NCBI GenBank assembly: GCA_963738625.1
Contig: CAVTXH010000003.1
Coordinates: 1,178,001-1,242,000 of the forward strand
DNA: 64,000 nt
Source: UBA7672 sp963738625
GTDB taxonomy: Bacteria > Pseudomonadota > Alphaproteobacteria > Caulobacterales > Hyphomonadaceae
Reading direction: 5' to 3'
The position numbers were made by a program, and so were the translations under genes. Numbering within the stretch: the first letter of the stretch is position 1; each line of letters starts with the position of its first letter. The notes under the pieces are model-generated. The model saw only the letters and a program-made list of their open reading frames with translations. It made no database searches and had not been told where the DNA came from. Shown in pieces: positions 38,021-46,500 of this stretch.

Positions 38021-39622
38021 GTGAAAAGGGCGAGACGGCAGCCGAAGAAACCGCCTCCGCAGCGGCGGCCCCCTCCGCGCGAGCGGAAGTCGCGCTTCGA
38101 TTCCTTCATCCGCCTCGATAAATCCGCCGTCCTGTTCCTGATCTTCGCGTTCTGCTTCGTGCACTGGCTGATCCGCGTGTTCATCGCGCCGGTCTACACG
38201 ATCGAGGAGGCCGACCAGCTTCTCCTGTCGCAGTCGTTGCAGGTGGGCTACGAGGCGCGCCAGCCGCCGCTGATGACCTGGCTTCATGCGATGGCGACCG
38301 CAGGCGGCGTCTGGCCGCCAGTCGTGTTCGCGCTCAAATACCTGCTGTTGTTCGTGGCGCTGGTCTTCTACTACCTCGCCGCGCGCAACGTGCTGATCAG
38401 GCCCGGCGTTTCGGCCGCGGCGGTGGCGGCCTGGGCGCTGACCTTCCAGGTCGGCTGGGGCGTGCACGAGGATCTGCTCGGCGCGGTCGGGCTGATGGCC
38501 AGCCTGTCGCTGACGCTGCACGCCTTCACGCGCATTCTCACCTGGCGGCGCTATCGCGACTGGGTCTATCTCGGCTGCACGATCGGCCTCGGAATGCTGA
38601 CGCACCATCTCTTCATCGTCTTGCCGCTGGCGATGATGGCGGCGATCTTCATATCGCCCTTCTTCCGCGATGCGATCAATCCGGGCCGGCTAATCATCAC
38701 CCTGATCGTCGCAGGACTGATCTACGCCCCCTATGCGATCTGGGTCTCGACGCATATCGGCTCGATCGCCGACGCGGCGCGCGAGTATGCGGCCTCGTGG
38801 GAGATCGACTCGACCTGGGGCCAGCGTGTGGGCAACGCGGCGGGCGCGTTCGGCAGGACGCTGCTGGAATTCACCCTGCCCTTGTCGCTGTTCTGGCTGA
38901 TGCTGTTCTGGCCGATGTGGCTGCCGGTCCTCTATCCCGTGTTCCAGCGCCGCTCGACCGACGAGGAGCCGCACGAGACGTTCTGGCGGACCTTGATGGC
39001 GCGGGTGATGCTGTTCGCCACGCTGGCCTATCTGATCGGCGTGGTCGGCGGCGTTCAGGTATTCAAGGGCTACTGGCTGATGCCGGCGCTGTTCGTCGCG
39101 CCGATCTGGATGTTCGCGCATGTGAAACGCGCGGGCGACTTCCCCGTCGCGATCCGCGCCTTTGCCGCCGTCGTGATCGCCTTCGCGGCGCTGGTCATCG
39201 CGGGGCGGTTCATCGAGTGGCGGTTGGAGGTGCGCATGTGCGACGAGTGCCGCCCCTATGCGCCGATCTCGGAATGGGCCGGCGAGCTGCGCAAGGCAGG
39301 GTTCGACGAAGGCACGATCGTCGGCGCCGACAAGCATCTTACCGGCAATCTCCGCGGCGCCTTGCCCCGCGCGCGCGTGCTCGATGCGTCGATCCCGCCG
39401 GGGGCGCTGCCGGCGGCGCACACGCGCGGGGCATGCCTTGCGGTGTGGCGCGACGAGACGGTGATGCCGGATGCGCTGGCCGCCTATCTCGAGGACCAGC
39501 TGGGTGCGACGCCGCGGGACATGGGACCGGAAGGCGCCATCCGCCGCAATTTGCGCCTGTCGGACGACAGGGCGGCGACGCTCTATCTTCAGTTCGTGCC
39601 GCCGTCCGACGCCTGCCGCTGA
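38021..39622 (+). CDS. GT39-like glycosyltransferase, integral membrane protein
   Basis: The 533-residue protein starts at GTG 38021 with a basic N-terminus (KRARRQPKKPPPQRRPPP) and a TM segment, then FIAPVYTIEEADQLLLSQSL with the acidic pair (EE) of ArnT/PMT-type enzymes and QVGYEARQPPLMTWLHAMA. About eleven hydrophobic helices follow, and the C-terminal 130 residues form a soluble periplasmic domain. GT39-type enzymes use lipid-linked sugars and act on the periplasmic face. It overlaps rimM (opposite strand) by 34 bp at its 3' end. Confidence 0.87.
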   Translation: MKRARRQPKKPPPQRRPPPRERKSRFDSFIRLDKSAVLFLIFAFCFVHWLIRVFIAPVYTIEEADQLLLSQSLQVGYEARQPPLMTWLHAMATAGGVWPPVVFALKYLLLFVALVFYYLAARNVLIRPGVSAAAVAAWALTFQVGWGVHEDLLGAVGLMASLSLTLHAFTRILTWRRYRDWVYLGCTIGLGMLTHHLFIVLPLAMMAAIFISPFFRDAINPGRLIITLIVAGLIYAPYAIWVSTHIGSIADAAREYAASWEIDSTWGQRVGNAAGAFGRTLLEFTLPLSLFWLMLFWPMWLPVLYPVFQRRSTDEEPHETFWRTLMARVMLFATLAYLIGVVGGVQVFKGYWLMPALFVAPIWMFAHVKRAGDFPVAIRAFAAVVIAFAALVIAGRFIEWRLEVRMCDECRPYAPISEWAGELRKAGFDEGTIVGADKHLTGNLRGALPRARVLDASIPPGALPAAHTRGACLAVWRDETVMPDALAAYLEDQLGATPRDMGPEGAIRRNLRLSDDRAATLYLQFVPPSDACR

Positions 39623-40158
39623 AGGCTTTCAGGCAGCAGCGCCTCGTCGGGGTTCGCCGTCAGGCGCCTTGCGGCCACATTCACGTCCGGAAAATTCTCC
39701 CGCGTGAAGGGGATCAGGAAAGACATGCCTGAGGGCGGCGAGATGTCGATCAGATCGCCGGCGCCGAAATTGTGCACGGCTTTCACCCTGCCCAGCGCGC
39801 GGCCGTCAACGTGGACGACCTCGGCGTCGACGAGGTCGGCGACATAGACCTCGTCCTCGTTTTCACTCTCGGGCATCGCCTCGCGTGGTACGTGCAGCAG
39901 AGCTCCATTGAGCGCTTCCCATTCCTCGCGCTGGCGCTGTTCCTTCGCGAGGACGCCGAAGCCTTCGCCGAGCGATCGAACGCGCACAGGCGTCAGGATG
40001 GTCGCGCCGCCGGCGTCGAGCAGCGGGCCATAGCTGAAACAGGCCTCCGGATCCTCGGTGAAGGAGCGCACACGGACTTCGCCCTTCACTCCGAACGCGC
40101 CGGCGATCTGGGCGACGGCGATGAGGTTTGCCGGTTGCGACATGCCGGTCTGGCTCAT
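39589..40158 (-). CDS. rimM: 16S rRNA processing/ribosome maturation protein RimM
   Basis: The 189-residue protein contains LIAVAQIAGAFGVKGEVRVR at the N-terminus (RimM barrel, binds S19) and the PRC-barrel part DEVYVADLVDAEVVHVDGRA and GAGDLIDISPPSGMSFLIPF. RimM assists 30S head assembly. It is the last gene of the minus-strand operon with rpsP; trmD and rplS, which often follow, are not here. The start at 40158 overlaps the GNAT stop as ATGA; an ATG at 40143 is an alternative. Its 3' end overlaps the convergent GT39 gene by 34 bp. Confidence 0.93.
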   Translation of the reverse strand: MSQTGMSQPANLIAVAQIAGAFGVKGEVRVRSFTEDPEACFSYGPLLDAGGATILTPVRVRSLGEGFGVLAKEQRQREEWEALNGALLHVPREAMPESENEDEVYVADLVDAEVVHVDGRALGRVKAVHNFGAGDLIDISPPSGMSFLIPFTRENFPDVNVAARRLTANPDEALLPESLQRQASDGGTN

Positions 40159-40895
40159 TTGTATCTCGAGTTGGGCCGGCGCTCTTCACCGGCGCCGTAG
40201 CCGGGCAATTCGTCGATTGCTTGTTGGAATGCGCTGCGGATCTCGGTCTGACTGAAGCAATTATCCCATAGATCGCTCATCAAATCAGACATGAGCCAGT
40301 TGAGGCCGGGAGTCTCAATATAAGGGGGGATCTCGTCGGCCAGCTGGCGGCACACGTCGGCAAACTTTCCAGCCTCTCTGGCGCACTCGCTTTCCCATGC
40401 ATTCTCATACGGTAACTGCAGCTCGAACATCGCCACGACCTTGTCCTTCCACGGGCGCGACAGCAGGCGGCGGAAGCCCATCCGCTCGTGGAAGGCGATG
40501 CTGTCCGGGTTCGGCGGATCCACGTTGACCTCGGCCGTCAGGCGCATGTCGCCGTCGGCGGCTGCGATCTTCATCGCCTCGTCATAGAGCGCGCGGCCGA
40601 CGCCCCGGCCCTTGGCGGTCTCGGCAACGGCAATACGGTCGACGTAGAGATGCTCGCGGAAGGTCAGCTCGAACCAGGTGTAGTTGAGGCTCGGATAGGC
40701 CGACCCCGGGCGGATGAGGATAAGGAAGCCGCAGCGTTTCCCATCCAATTCCGCAACCAGCACGCGATGCGCCCAGCCGGCGATGTCGGCATAGTCCTGG
40801 GCGTCCATCTCGCCGACGGCGGGCGTCGATGCGGCGTTGAGGGCGAGGATGAACTCCTCGTCCCCTTTCACCGCATCGCGGATGGAAACGCCCAA
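40155..40895 (-). CDS. GNAT acetyltransferase with a C-terminal extension
   Basis: The 246-residue protein has a GNAT fold: RDAVKGDEEFILALNAAS, LYVDRIAVAETAKGRGVGRA (acetyl-CoA P-loop) and DSIAFHERMGFRRLL. The last 75 residues (from about ECAREAGKFADV) are an unassigned helical extension, absent in typical 150-180-residue GNATs. It lies within the rpsP-rimM operon and is translationally coupled to rimM, so it might act on the ribosome or another translation factor; that is inference from position only. Confidence 0.8.
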   Translation of the reverse strand: MGVSIRDAVKGDEEFILALNAASTPAVGEMDAQDYADIAGWAHRVLVAELDGKRCGFLILIRPGSAYPSLNYTWFELTFREHLYVDRIAVAETAKGRGVGRALYDEAMKIAAADGDMRLTAEVNVDPPNPDSIAFHERMGFRRLLSRPWKDKVVAMFELQLPYENAWESECAREAGKFADVCRQLADEIPPYIETPGLNWLMSDLMSDLWDNCFSQTEIRSAFQQAIDELPGYGAGEERRPNSRYK

Positions 40896-40900
40896 CTCGT

Positions 40901-41305
40901 TTACTCGGCCGCCGGAGCAGCTTCTTCAGCCGGCGCGTTCCTGGCTTCTTCGGCGGCGGCCTTGCGGGCCTCGGCGCGTTCAGCGCGCTCGGTCTCGCGG
41001 GCCTTGGCCTTCTCGCCGGGGACAGCGGCTTCCGGGTTGTTGCCGTGCTCCCACTTGATGAGTCCGGCGGCGCCAAGGAAGCGGCCGACGCGATCGGTCG
41101 GCTTCGCGCCCTTCTTGAGCCAGGCGGCGGCCTTCTCGAGGTCGATCTCGATGCGCTTGGCGTCGTCCTTCGGCAGCAGCGGGTTGTAGGCGCCGATCTT
41201 CTCGATGAAGCGGCCATCGCGGGCGAAGCGCGAGTCGGCGATCACGATGCGGAAGTATGGACGGTGCTTGGAGCCGCCACGGGCGAGACGGATTTTCAGG
41301 GACAT
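40901..41305 (-). CDS. rpsP: 30S ribosomal protein S16
   Basis: The 134-residue protein opens MSLKIRLARGGSKHRPYFRI and continues GRFIEKIGAYNPLLPKDD and KPTDRVGRFLGAAGLIKW, the conserved S16 core. Residues from about 88 form an Ala/Glu-rich extension (KARETERAERAEARKAAAEE) that many alphaproteobacterial S16 proteins have. It is essential for 30S assembly. Spacing in the operon: 54 bp after the chorismate mutase gene, 5 bp before the GNAT gene. Confidence 0.96.
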   Translation of the reverse strand: MSLKIRLARGGSKHRPYFRIVIADSRFARDGRFIEKIGAYNPLLPKDDAKRIEIDLEKAAAWLKKGAKPTDRVGRFLGAAGLIKWEHGNNPEAAVPGEKAKARETERAERAEARKAAAEEARNAPAEEAAPAAE

Positions 41306-41359
41306 ATTCTACCTTTCAGAGTGATCTTCGATTGAGTTGGTTGAAGGATGGCAGGAGCG

Positions 41360-41650
41360 TCAGCTCTTGCCCTGGAGTTTCTCGTGATGGCGGATCACCT
41401 CCGTCACGATGAAGTTGAGGAATTTTTCGGCGAAGTCGGGGTCGAGATCGGCGTCCTTGGCGAGGCGGCGCAGGCGTTCGATCTGCTCGGCCTCGCGCGA
41501 CTTGTCGGCCGGCGGCATATTGTGCGCGGCCTTGAGTTCGCCGACCGCCTTTGTCGCCTTGAATCGCTCGGCTAGCATGTGCACGACGGCGGCGTCGATA
41601 TTGTCGATCGAGGCGCGCAGGCGTTTGAGATCGTCTTGCGGGCCGCTCAT
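41360..41650 (-). CDS. AroQ-class chorismate mutase
   Basis: The 96-residue, all-helical protein carries LKRLRASIDNIDAAVVHMLA and FKATKAVGELKAAHN at the N-terminus and REAEQIERLRRLAKDADLDP, the chorismate mutase AroQ fold. The active-site Arg, Lys and Glu positions are present in these helices. It converts chorismate to prephenate for Phe/Tyr synthesis. Its 5' end overlaps the ffh stop by 4 bp (ATGA), so it is made with the SRP protein and S16. It is a stand-alone mutase rather than a PheA fusion. Confidence 0.92.
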   Translation of the reverse strand: MSGPQDDLKRLRASIDNIDAAVVHMLAERFKATKAVGELKAAHNMPPADKSREAEQIERLRRLAKDADLDPDFAEKFLNFIVTEVIRHHEKLQGKS

Positions 41651-43164
41651 TTCTTCTTGTCTCCCCCAAGGCCCGGAAGTCCGCCGAGCCCCGGCAATCC
41701 GCCGCCGCCCAGGCCCGGAAGTTTCGGCGCGCCGGGGCCGCCCATGCCGCCGCCGAGATTCTTGAGCTGGTTCAGCGCCGCTTGATTGACCTGCGGGCCG
41801 GGGCCGGCGGGACCGCCGCCGCCCATCATGCCGCCCATCGCGGCGGCGAGTCCTTTCATGCCGCCCTTGCCGACCTTCTTCATCATGTCGGCCATCGAGC
41901 GGTGCATCTTCAGCACCTTGTTGACCTCGGCGACATCGACGCCGGCGCCGGCCGCGATGCGGCGCTTCCGGGAAGCGGCGAGAATGTCGGGCTTGCGGCG
42001 CTCGTGCGGCGTCATCGACATGATGATCGCTTCCTGGCGCTTCAGCATCTTGTCGTTGATGTTGGCGGCGGCCATCTGCGCCTTCGCCTTCTGTACGCCG
42101 GGCATCAGGTCCATCAGGCCGCCGAGGCCGCCCATGCGCTGCATCTGGCGAAGCTGGCCGGCGAGGTCTTCAAGGTCAAATTGACCCTTGGCCATCTTCT
42201 TGGCCATGCGCTCGGCTTCGGCCTGGTCGACTTCGGCCTTGGCCTTTTCGACCAGCGAGACGATGTCGCCTTGGCCCAAGATGCGACCGGCGACGCGGCG
42301 GGCGTCGAACACGTCGAGGCCGTCGAGCTTTTCGCCAGAACCCAGGAAGCGGATCGGCAGGCCGGTGACGGCGCGCATGGAGAGGGCGGCGCCGCCGCGG
42401 CCATCGCCGTCCATTCGGGTAAGGACGAGGCCGGTGAGCGGCAGGCGCTCATGGAAGCGCCTGGCAGTCTCGACGGCGTCCTGGCCGGTTAGCGCGTCCG
42501 CAACAAGGAGCGTTTCCTGTGGCTGGGCGATGGAGGCGATCTCGGCCGCCTCGTTCATCATCTGCTCGTCGAGCGTGGTGCGGCCCGCCGTGTCGAGCAT
42601 CAGCACGTCATAGCCGCCGAGCTTCGCCGCCTGGACGGCGCGGCGGGCGATGTCGGGCGGCAGCTGGCCTTCGACGATCGGCAGGGCGTCGACGCCGGCC
42701 TGTTGGGCGAGGACGCGCAGCTGCTCCATCGCCGCGGGGCGACGTACGTCGAGCGAGGCGACGAGGACTTTCTTGCGCTCCGCATCCTTGAGACGCTTGG
42801 CGATCTTGCCGGTCGTGGTCGTCTTGCCCGAGCCCTGCAGGCCGGCCATCATGATGACGGCGGGCGGGCTGTCGATCTTCAGCCGCTCCGGCTCTTCATC
42901 GCCGCCGAGCACGTCGACGAGGGTGTCGTAGACGATCTTGACGACGAGCTGGCCGGGCTTGATCGAGCGGATGACGTTCTCGCCCACCGCAAGCGGGCGG
43001 ACGTCGTCGACGAATTTCTTGACGACCGAAAGCGCGACGTCGGCCTCGAGCAGCGCCACGCGGATCTCGCGCAGCGCCTCGTTGACGTCCTTCTCGGACA
43101 GCGCTCCGCGGCCGGTGAGGCCGTCGAAGATGCTCGAGAGCTTGCCTGTCAGCGCGTCGAACAA
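41647..43164 (-). CDS. ffh: Signal recognition particle protein Ffh
   Basis: The 505-residue protein has the N-domain, the G-domain with GLQGSGKTTTTGKIAKRL (P-loop), DTAGRTTLDEQM (G3) and LTRMDGDGRGG (G4; the usual Lys in TKxD is Arg), and the Met-rich M-domain with GLGGLMDLMPGVQKAK and GKGGMKGLAAAMGGMMGGGG, which binds signal peptides and SRP RNA. It is first in a minus-strand operon with chorismate mutase, rpsP, GNAT and rimM. The C-terminus is extended by a Gly/Pro/Met-rich tail (PGLGGGGLPGLGGL). SRP RNA is not seen in this window. Confidence 0.96.
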   Translation of the reverse strand: MFDALTGKLSSIFDGLTGRGALSEKDVNEALREIRVALLEADVALSVVKKFVDDVRPLAVGENVIRSIKPGQLVVKIVYDTLVDVLGGDEEPERLKIDSPPAVIMMAGLQGSGKTTTTGKIAKRLKDAERKKVLVASLDVRRPAAMEQLRVLAQQAGVDALPIVEGQLPPDIARRAVQAAKLGGYDVLMLDTAGRTTLDEQMMNEAAEIASIAQPQETLLVADALTGQDAVETARRFHERLPLTGLVLTRMDGDGRGGAALSMRAVTGLPIRFLGSGEKLDGLDVFDARRVAGRILGQGDIVSLVEKAKAEVDQAEAERMAKKMAKGQFDLEDLAGQLRQMQRMGGLGGLMDLMPGVQKAKAQMAAANINDKMLKRQEAIIMSMTPHERRKPDILAASRKRRIAAGAGVDVAEVNKVLKMHRSMADMMKKVGKGGMKGLAAAMGGMMGGGGPAGPGPQVNQAALNQLKNLGGGMGGPGAPKLPGLGGGGLPGLGGLPGLGGDKKK

Positions 43165-43408
43165 ACCGTCACTCCTTATCCGCGGTCAAACGCCCAGCCC
43201 GAACGACGGGCCCAAACGACCTTAACCCCGCTGAGCGCAACGCGCTGGGCGGGGGACCTCGCCAGGCTCGTCCATCAGGAGATGGGGGCGTCCCGGTCAA
43301 AGCACAGGACCCAGTGTTGGGGTGTCTGCGCGGAAGGCGGGTTCCCTACGCCGGGGCCCGCAAAAGGTCAAGTTTCGGGGAAGCCGGGCTCGAGCGCGCC
43401 GGCGGCAA

Positions 43409-44416
43409 TCAGGTCTTGGACGCTGCAAGCCGGGCAGCGACCGTCCGGACATCGACAACCGACGCCTGAAGCTCGGTGTTGATCCCCGCGGCCAGCGTGG
43501 CGGAGGCGACGAGGGTCTTGCGGTCCGCGGCGCTGATCTTGGCGGCGGCGGCTTCCAGTTCGGCAATCCGGGCTTTCGCCCAGGCCGCGGTGTCCTGCAC
43601 GTATTTGGAGTCGGCTTTGCGCTCGCGGCTCGACAGGAGATTGGCCTTCTTGCTGCCTGCGGCCAGCGTGGCGATCTCCTCGCCTATCTTGCGGGAGGCC
43701 GTAAGGCTGGCGTTGAAGGACGCGCGCTTGGCCTTGGAGAAGGCGGACTGGCCGGCCGGCTTGAACGTCGCCAGCAAAACCACGGCCTGCTCGGCATTGC
43801 TGGCCGCATTGACCACCGCCACCGCATCGGCCCCAAGGGCAGTGTCGTTTGCGGTCTTGATCGTGTTCATCGCCTCTTCGAAAGCAAGCCTTGCGGCGGC
43901 GCTGTCGTCGTCGAGCTCCTTCCTCAGGGCCGCGAGGTCCGTCTCAGCCGTCAGGAAATCGGTGCGGATCGGTCCGCCGATCTTGTCCGCCTGTTCAGAG
44001 AGCGCGGCGATTTCTACACGCGCCGCCGACAGGGCAACCTGACTGATGTCGCCGTTAAGCAGGTCGAGCGCGGCGCCGTCGCCAGGCCCCAGGCCGGCGA
44101 TCTTGGCGTTGAGTTCGGAAATGCGGGCTCTTGCAGCGGTTAGGGCGACAATGTCGATGTCAGGCCGGCGGGCGGCCCGGGCGATATCGATCAGCCCGTC
44201 CATCGCCGCGCCCAGCGACGTGTTCGCGGCCTGGGAATCCTTAAGGCCCGTGACGACGGCAGGTTCGGTGACGACGGCGGCTTGGGCACTGGGAGTGGAC
44301 GGTTTGAACGCGGCCGACATCAGCGATTGCGCGCCCGGTTCCGCAATCATCCACGCAGCGCCGCCCGTCAGCGCGGTGACGACGCTTAGCCCGACCTTCA
44401 TGGCTATTTGTTTCAT
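43409..44416 (-). CDS. Predicted membrane-anchored coiled-coil protein
   Basis: From ATG 44416, which has a GGGGAAG upstream, the protein is 335 residues and starts MKQIAMKVGLSVVTALTGGA with a hydrophobic signal or anchor to about residue 30. The remainder is rich in Ala, Leu, Glu and Lys, with long helical stretches (ALRKELDDDSAAARLAFEEA; ARISELNAKIAG), so it is probably an extended periplasmic coiled coil. It shows no recognisable catalytic motif. The longer in-frame 5' extension from 44608 lacks signals. It is divergent from the racemase gene. Confidence 0.7.
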   Translation of the reverse strand: MKQIAMKVGLSVVTALTGGAAWMIAEPGAQSLMSAAFKPSTPSAQAAVVTEPAVVTGLKDSQAANTSLGAAMDGLIDIARAARRPDIDIVALTAARARISELNAKIAGLGPGDGAALDLLNGDISQVALSAARVEIAALSEQADKIGGPIRTDFLTAETDLAALRKELDDDSAAARLAFEEAMNTIKTANDTALGADAVAVVNAASNAEQAVVLLATFKPAGQSAFSKAKRASFNASLTASRKIGEEIATLAAGSKKANLLSSRERKADSKYVQDTAAWAKARIAELEAAAAKISAADRKTLVASATLAAGINTELQASVVDVRTVAARLAASKT

Positions 44417-44725
44417 GGCCCACTTCCCCGAGCGGACACTACTGCGACGCCGGATGGAAGCAACTGGTCGCAGCCAGATAGCCGCATTACCGTGTGCGAA
44501 AACCCGCTTCCGGGGAATTTGCCGGCTGCAAATGGCCGGCGGCGCCTGCGAAATACCGGTGCTGGCGCCGGGGATACTGGTTCGATCCGTCCCGCCCGCC
44601 GGGATCAATGCCGCGATTGCAGCCCGGCCTGGCCGTCCCGTCGTTCAGGGATGCCGGCCCTTCCTTTGGCGTGTAGGTAAGGCCACCTCTCCCAGGGCCA
44701 ACTTAGATCCATAAAGGCGGGCGAC
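44417..44725. other. Divergent intergenic region, 309 bp
   Basis: It separates the coiled-coil protein gene (minus) from the racemase gene (plus) and must carry their promoters. Several GC-rich inverted repeats are present, but I recognise no defined operator and no gene. Confidence 0.5.
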
Positions 44726-45418
44726 ATGCGCACAATCGGCTTGATCGGCGGCATGAGCTGGCAAAGCTCGAAGCTCTATTACGATCGGATCAACCAGCTT
44801 GTCGCCAACCGGCTGGGCGGAGCGCATTCGGCTCAGCTGATCGTGTTTTCGATCGATTTCGACCCCGTGGCGAAGATGCAGGCCGAGGGGCGCTGGAGCG
44901 AGGCCGGGGCGGTGCTGGCGGATGCGGCGCGGAAGCTGGAGCTGGCGGGAGCGGACGTGATCGCCATAGGCGCCAACACCATGCACAAGGTGGCCAGGCA
45001 GGTGACGGCGGCGACCCGGCTGCCGCTTATCCATATCGGCGATGCCCTGGCGGCGGGCCTGCGCGGGGATGCGCGCTCCAAGCCGTTGCTGCTGGGCACC
45101 CGCTACACCATGGAAGACCCCTTCATGCGCGACCATCTGGCGGCCAAGGGGATCGAGACGCTGGTTCCGGACAAGGCCGGGCGCGATGACCTGCACGCCA
45201 TCATCTATGACGAGCTGATCAAGGGCGTGGTGACCGACGCCTCGCGCAAGCGCGTCCGGGCCATGATTGCGGATGCGGGGGAGCACGAGGCGGACGCGGT
45301 GATCTTCGGATGCACCGAGATCAGCATGCTGTTTCCCCCAACCGACGCCGGCCTGCCCGGCTACGACACGCTCGAACTGCACGCCCGGGCGCTCGTGGAA
45401 TTCGCGTTGTCCGTCTGA
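44726..45418 (+). CDS. YgeA-like amino acid racemase homologue, first active-site Cys missing
   Basis: The 230-residue protein is close to E. coli YgeA: MRTIGLIGGMSWQSSKLYYD, ADVIAIGANTMHKVARQVTA, LLLGTRYTMEDPFMRDHL, and GCTEISMLFPP. Aspartate/glutamate-type racemases use two cysteines, one in the CTNTMH block and one in GCTE. Here the first block is GANTMH (the DNA reads ggcgccaacaccatg), so the first thiol is Gly, whereas the second Cys is kept. One-base catalysis without racemisation, another reaction or loss of function are all possible. ATG 44726 is used; upstream signals are weak. Confidence 0.83.
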   Translation: MRTIGLIGGMSWQSSKLYYDRINQLVANRLGGAHSAQLIVFSIDFDPVAKMQAEGRWSEAGAVLADAARKLELAGADVIAIGANTMHKVARQVTAATRLPLIHIGDALAAGLRGDARSKPLLLGTRYTMEDPFMRDHLAAKGIETLVPDKAGRDDLHAIIYDELIKGVVTDASRKRVRAMIADAGEHEADAVIFGCTEISMLFPPTDAGLPGYDTLELHARALVEFALSV

Positions 45419-45484
45419 CGGATGTCCGCCTGACAGAAGGGAAGCGGGGACGCCTCCCCGTTCTCTTCTTTTGCGGCGCGGCGA

Positions 45485-46489
45485 CTACTCTTTGTTGGCC
45501 TGGTCGAGCGGGCGGCCCTGGGCTTCGAGCACGCGGGCGCCGGCGAGGATGCCCTGCATGGCGTAGTTCCCTTCGTGGCAGCCATATTCGTAGCTGACCT
45601 CGCCGTCGGCGCGCCAGGTCATCTCGCCCTTCCAGGGTCGGGCGTAGAAGGTCGGATCATCCACCGTGAATTCGTAGAGGAGTTCGTCGGCGGCGACGCG
45701 TGTGAAGCGCTCGGTGACCTTGGCGGTCGCCGACAGATAGGCGGGATTGTCCTGCCAGCGGTGGTAGTCGTTGAAATTGGTGGTCTCGACGACCAGCGTG
45801 TCGCCTTCCCAATGGCCGATCGCATCGCCGAACAGGGGCCGGAGCGCGGCGGGCTGATGTCGGGCCGTGAGAGGGATGATGCGCGCGTTGCTCATCATCT
45901 CGGCATGGATCACCACGTGCGTGGGCGATTGCGCGATCTGGAAATGGTTGTTGTAGAGGCCGTTCATCATGGGCGGCCCGTTGCGGCCGATGGAGGCGAG
46001 GCAGCGGTCGGGCAGCGGGCGCGCTTCGGGATCGGAATAGCCAAGACGCGCCTCGCTTTCCGCCGCCAGCTTGCGGCCCTCAGCCGAGAACGGGATGCGA
46101 CCGTCGGGCGGGTCGATGATCCAGGACGAGCGATAGGTTCCCTTGACCCGGCCCAGCGTCGAACCGGGATCGAGCCAGAAGCGGTTGTAACCGGCATCGC
46201 TGTTGCGGTCGGTGGGCGCGCCGGTCGATGGGTCGGTCCGCTGCTGTGCGCGCTGGTTGGCCGCATAGCGCTGGCGCGCCGCCTGTTCGGCCTGCTCGTC
46301 GGGGACGATCAGGTCCTTGTACTGCGGGCCGCGCTCGAGATTGGTGAGCGATCCGCTGTTCCATGTGCCCACGAGATCGGGCTGATCGAAGGAATTGTGC
46401 GGCGCTTTCCAGGCCTGCTGCGCCCGTGCAGGCAAGCCTGCGGCCGCAGCCAGCGCCAGAATGCTCGCGGTGAGGACGGCGCCCTTCAT
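45485..46489 (-). CDS. Secreted protein of unknown function, paralogue A
   Basis: The 334-residue protein has a Sec signal peptide (MKGAVLTASILALAAAAGLP). It shares with the next upstream gene the blocks DLVGTWNSGSLTNLERGPQY, IIDPPDGRIPFSAEGRKLA, GYSDPEARPLPDRCLA, GLYNNHFQIAQSP and WEGDTLVVETTNF, and ends with CHEGNYAMQGILAGAR. It is a periplasmic family of unknown role widespread in proteobacteria and acidobacteria. Cysteines in PDRCLA and GCHEGNY might form a disulphide. It is separated by 11 bp from its paralogue. Confidence 0.75.
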   Translation of the reverse strand: MKGAVLTASILALAAAAGLPARAQQAWKAPHNSFDQPDLVGTWNSGSLTNLERGPQYKDLIVPDEQAEQAARQRYAANQRAQQRTDPSTGAPTDRNSDAGYNRFWLDPGSTLGRVKGTYRSSWIIDPPDGRIPFSAEGRKLAAESEARLGYSDPEARPLPDRCLASIGRNGPPMMNGLYNNHFQIAQSPTHVVIHAEMMSNARIIPLTARHQPAALRPLFGDAIGHWEGDTLVVETTNFNDYHRWQDNPAYLSATAKVTERFTRVAADELLYEFTVDDPTFYARPWKGEMTWRADGEVSYEYGCHEGNYAMQGILAGARVLEAQGRPLDQANKE

Positions 46490-46500
46490 GTTGATCTCCC

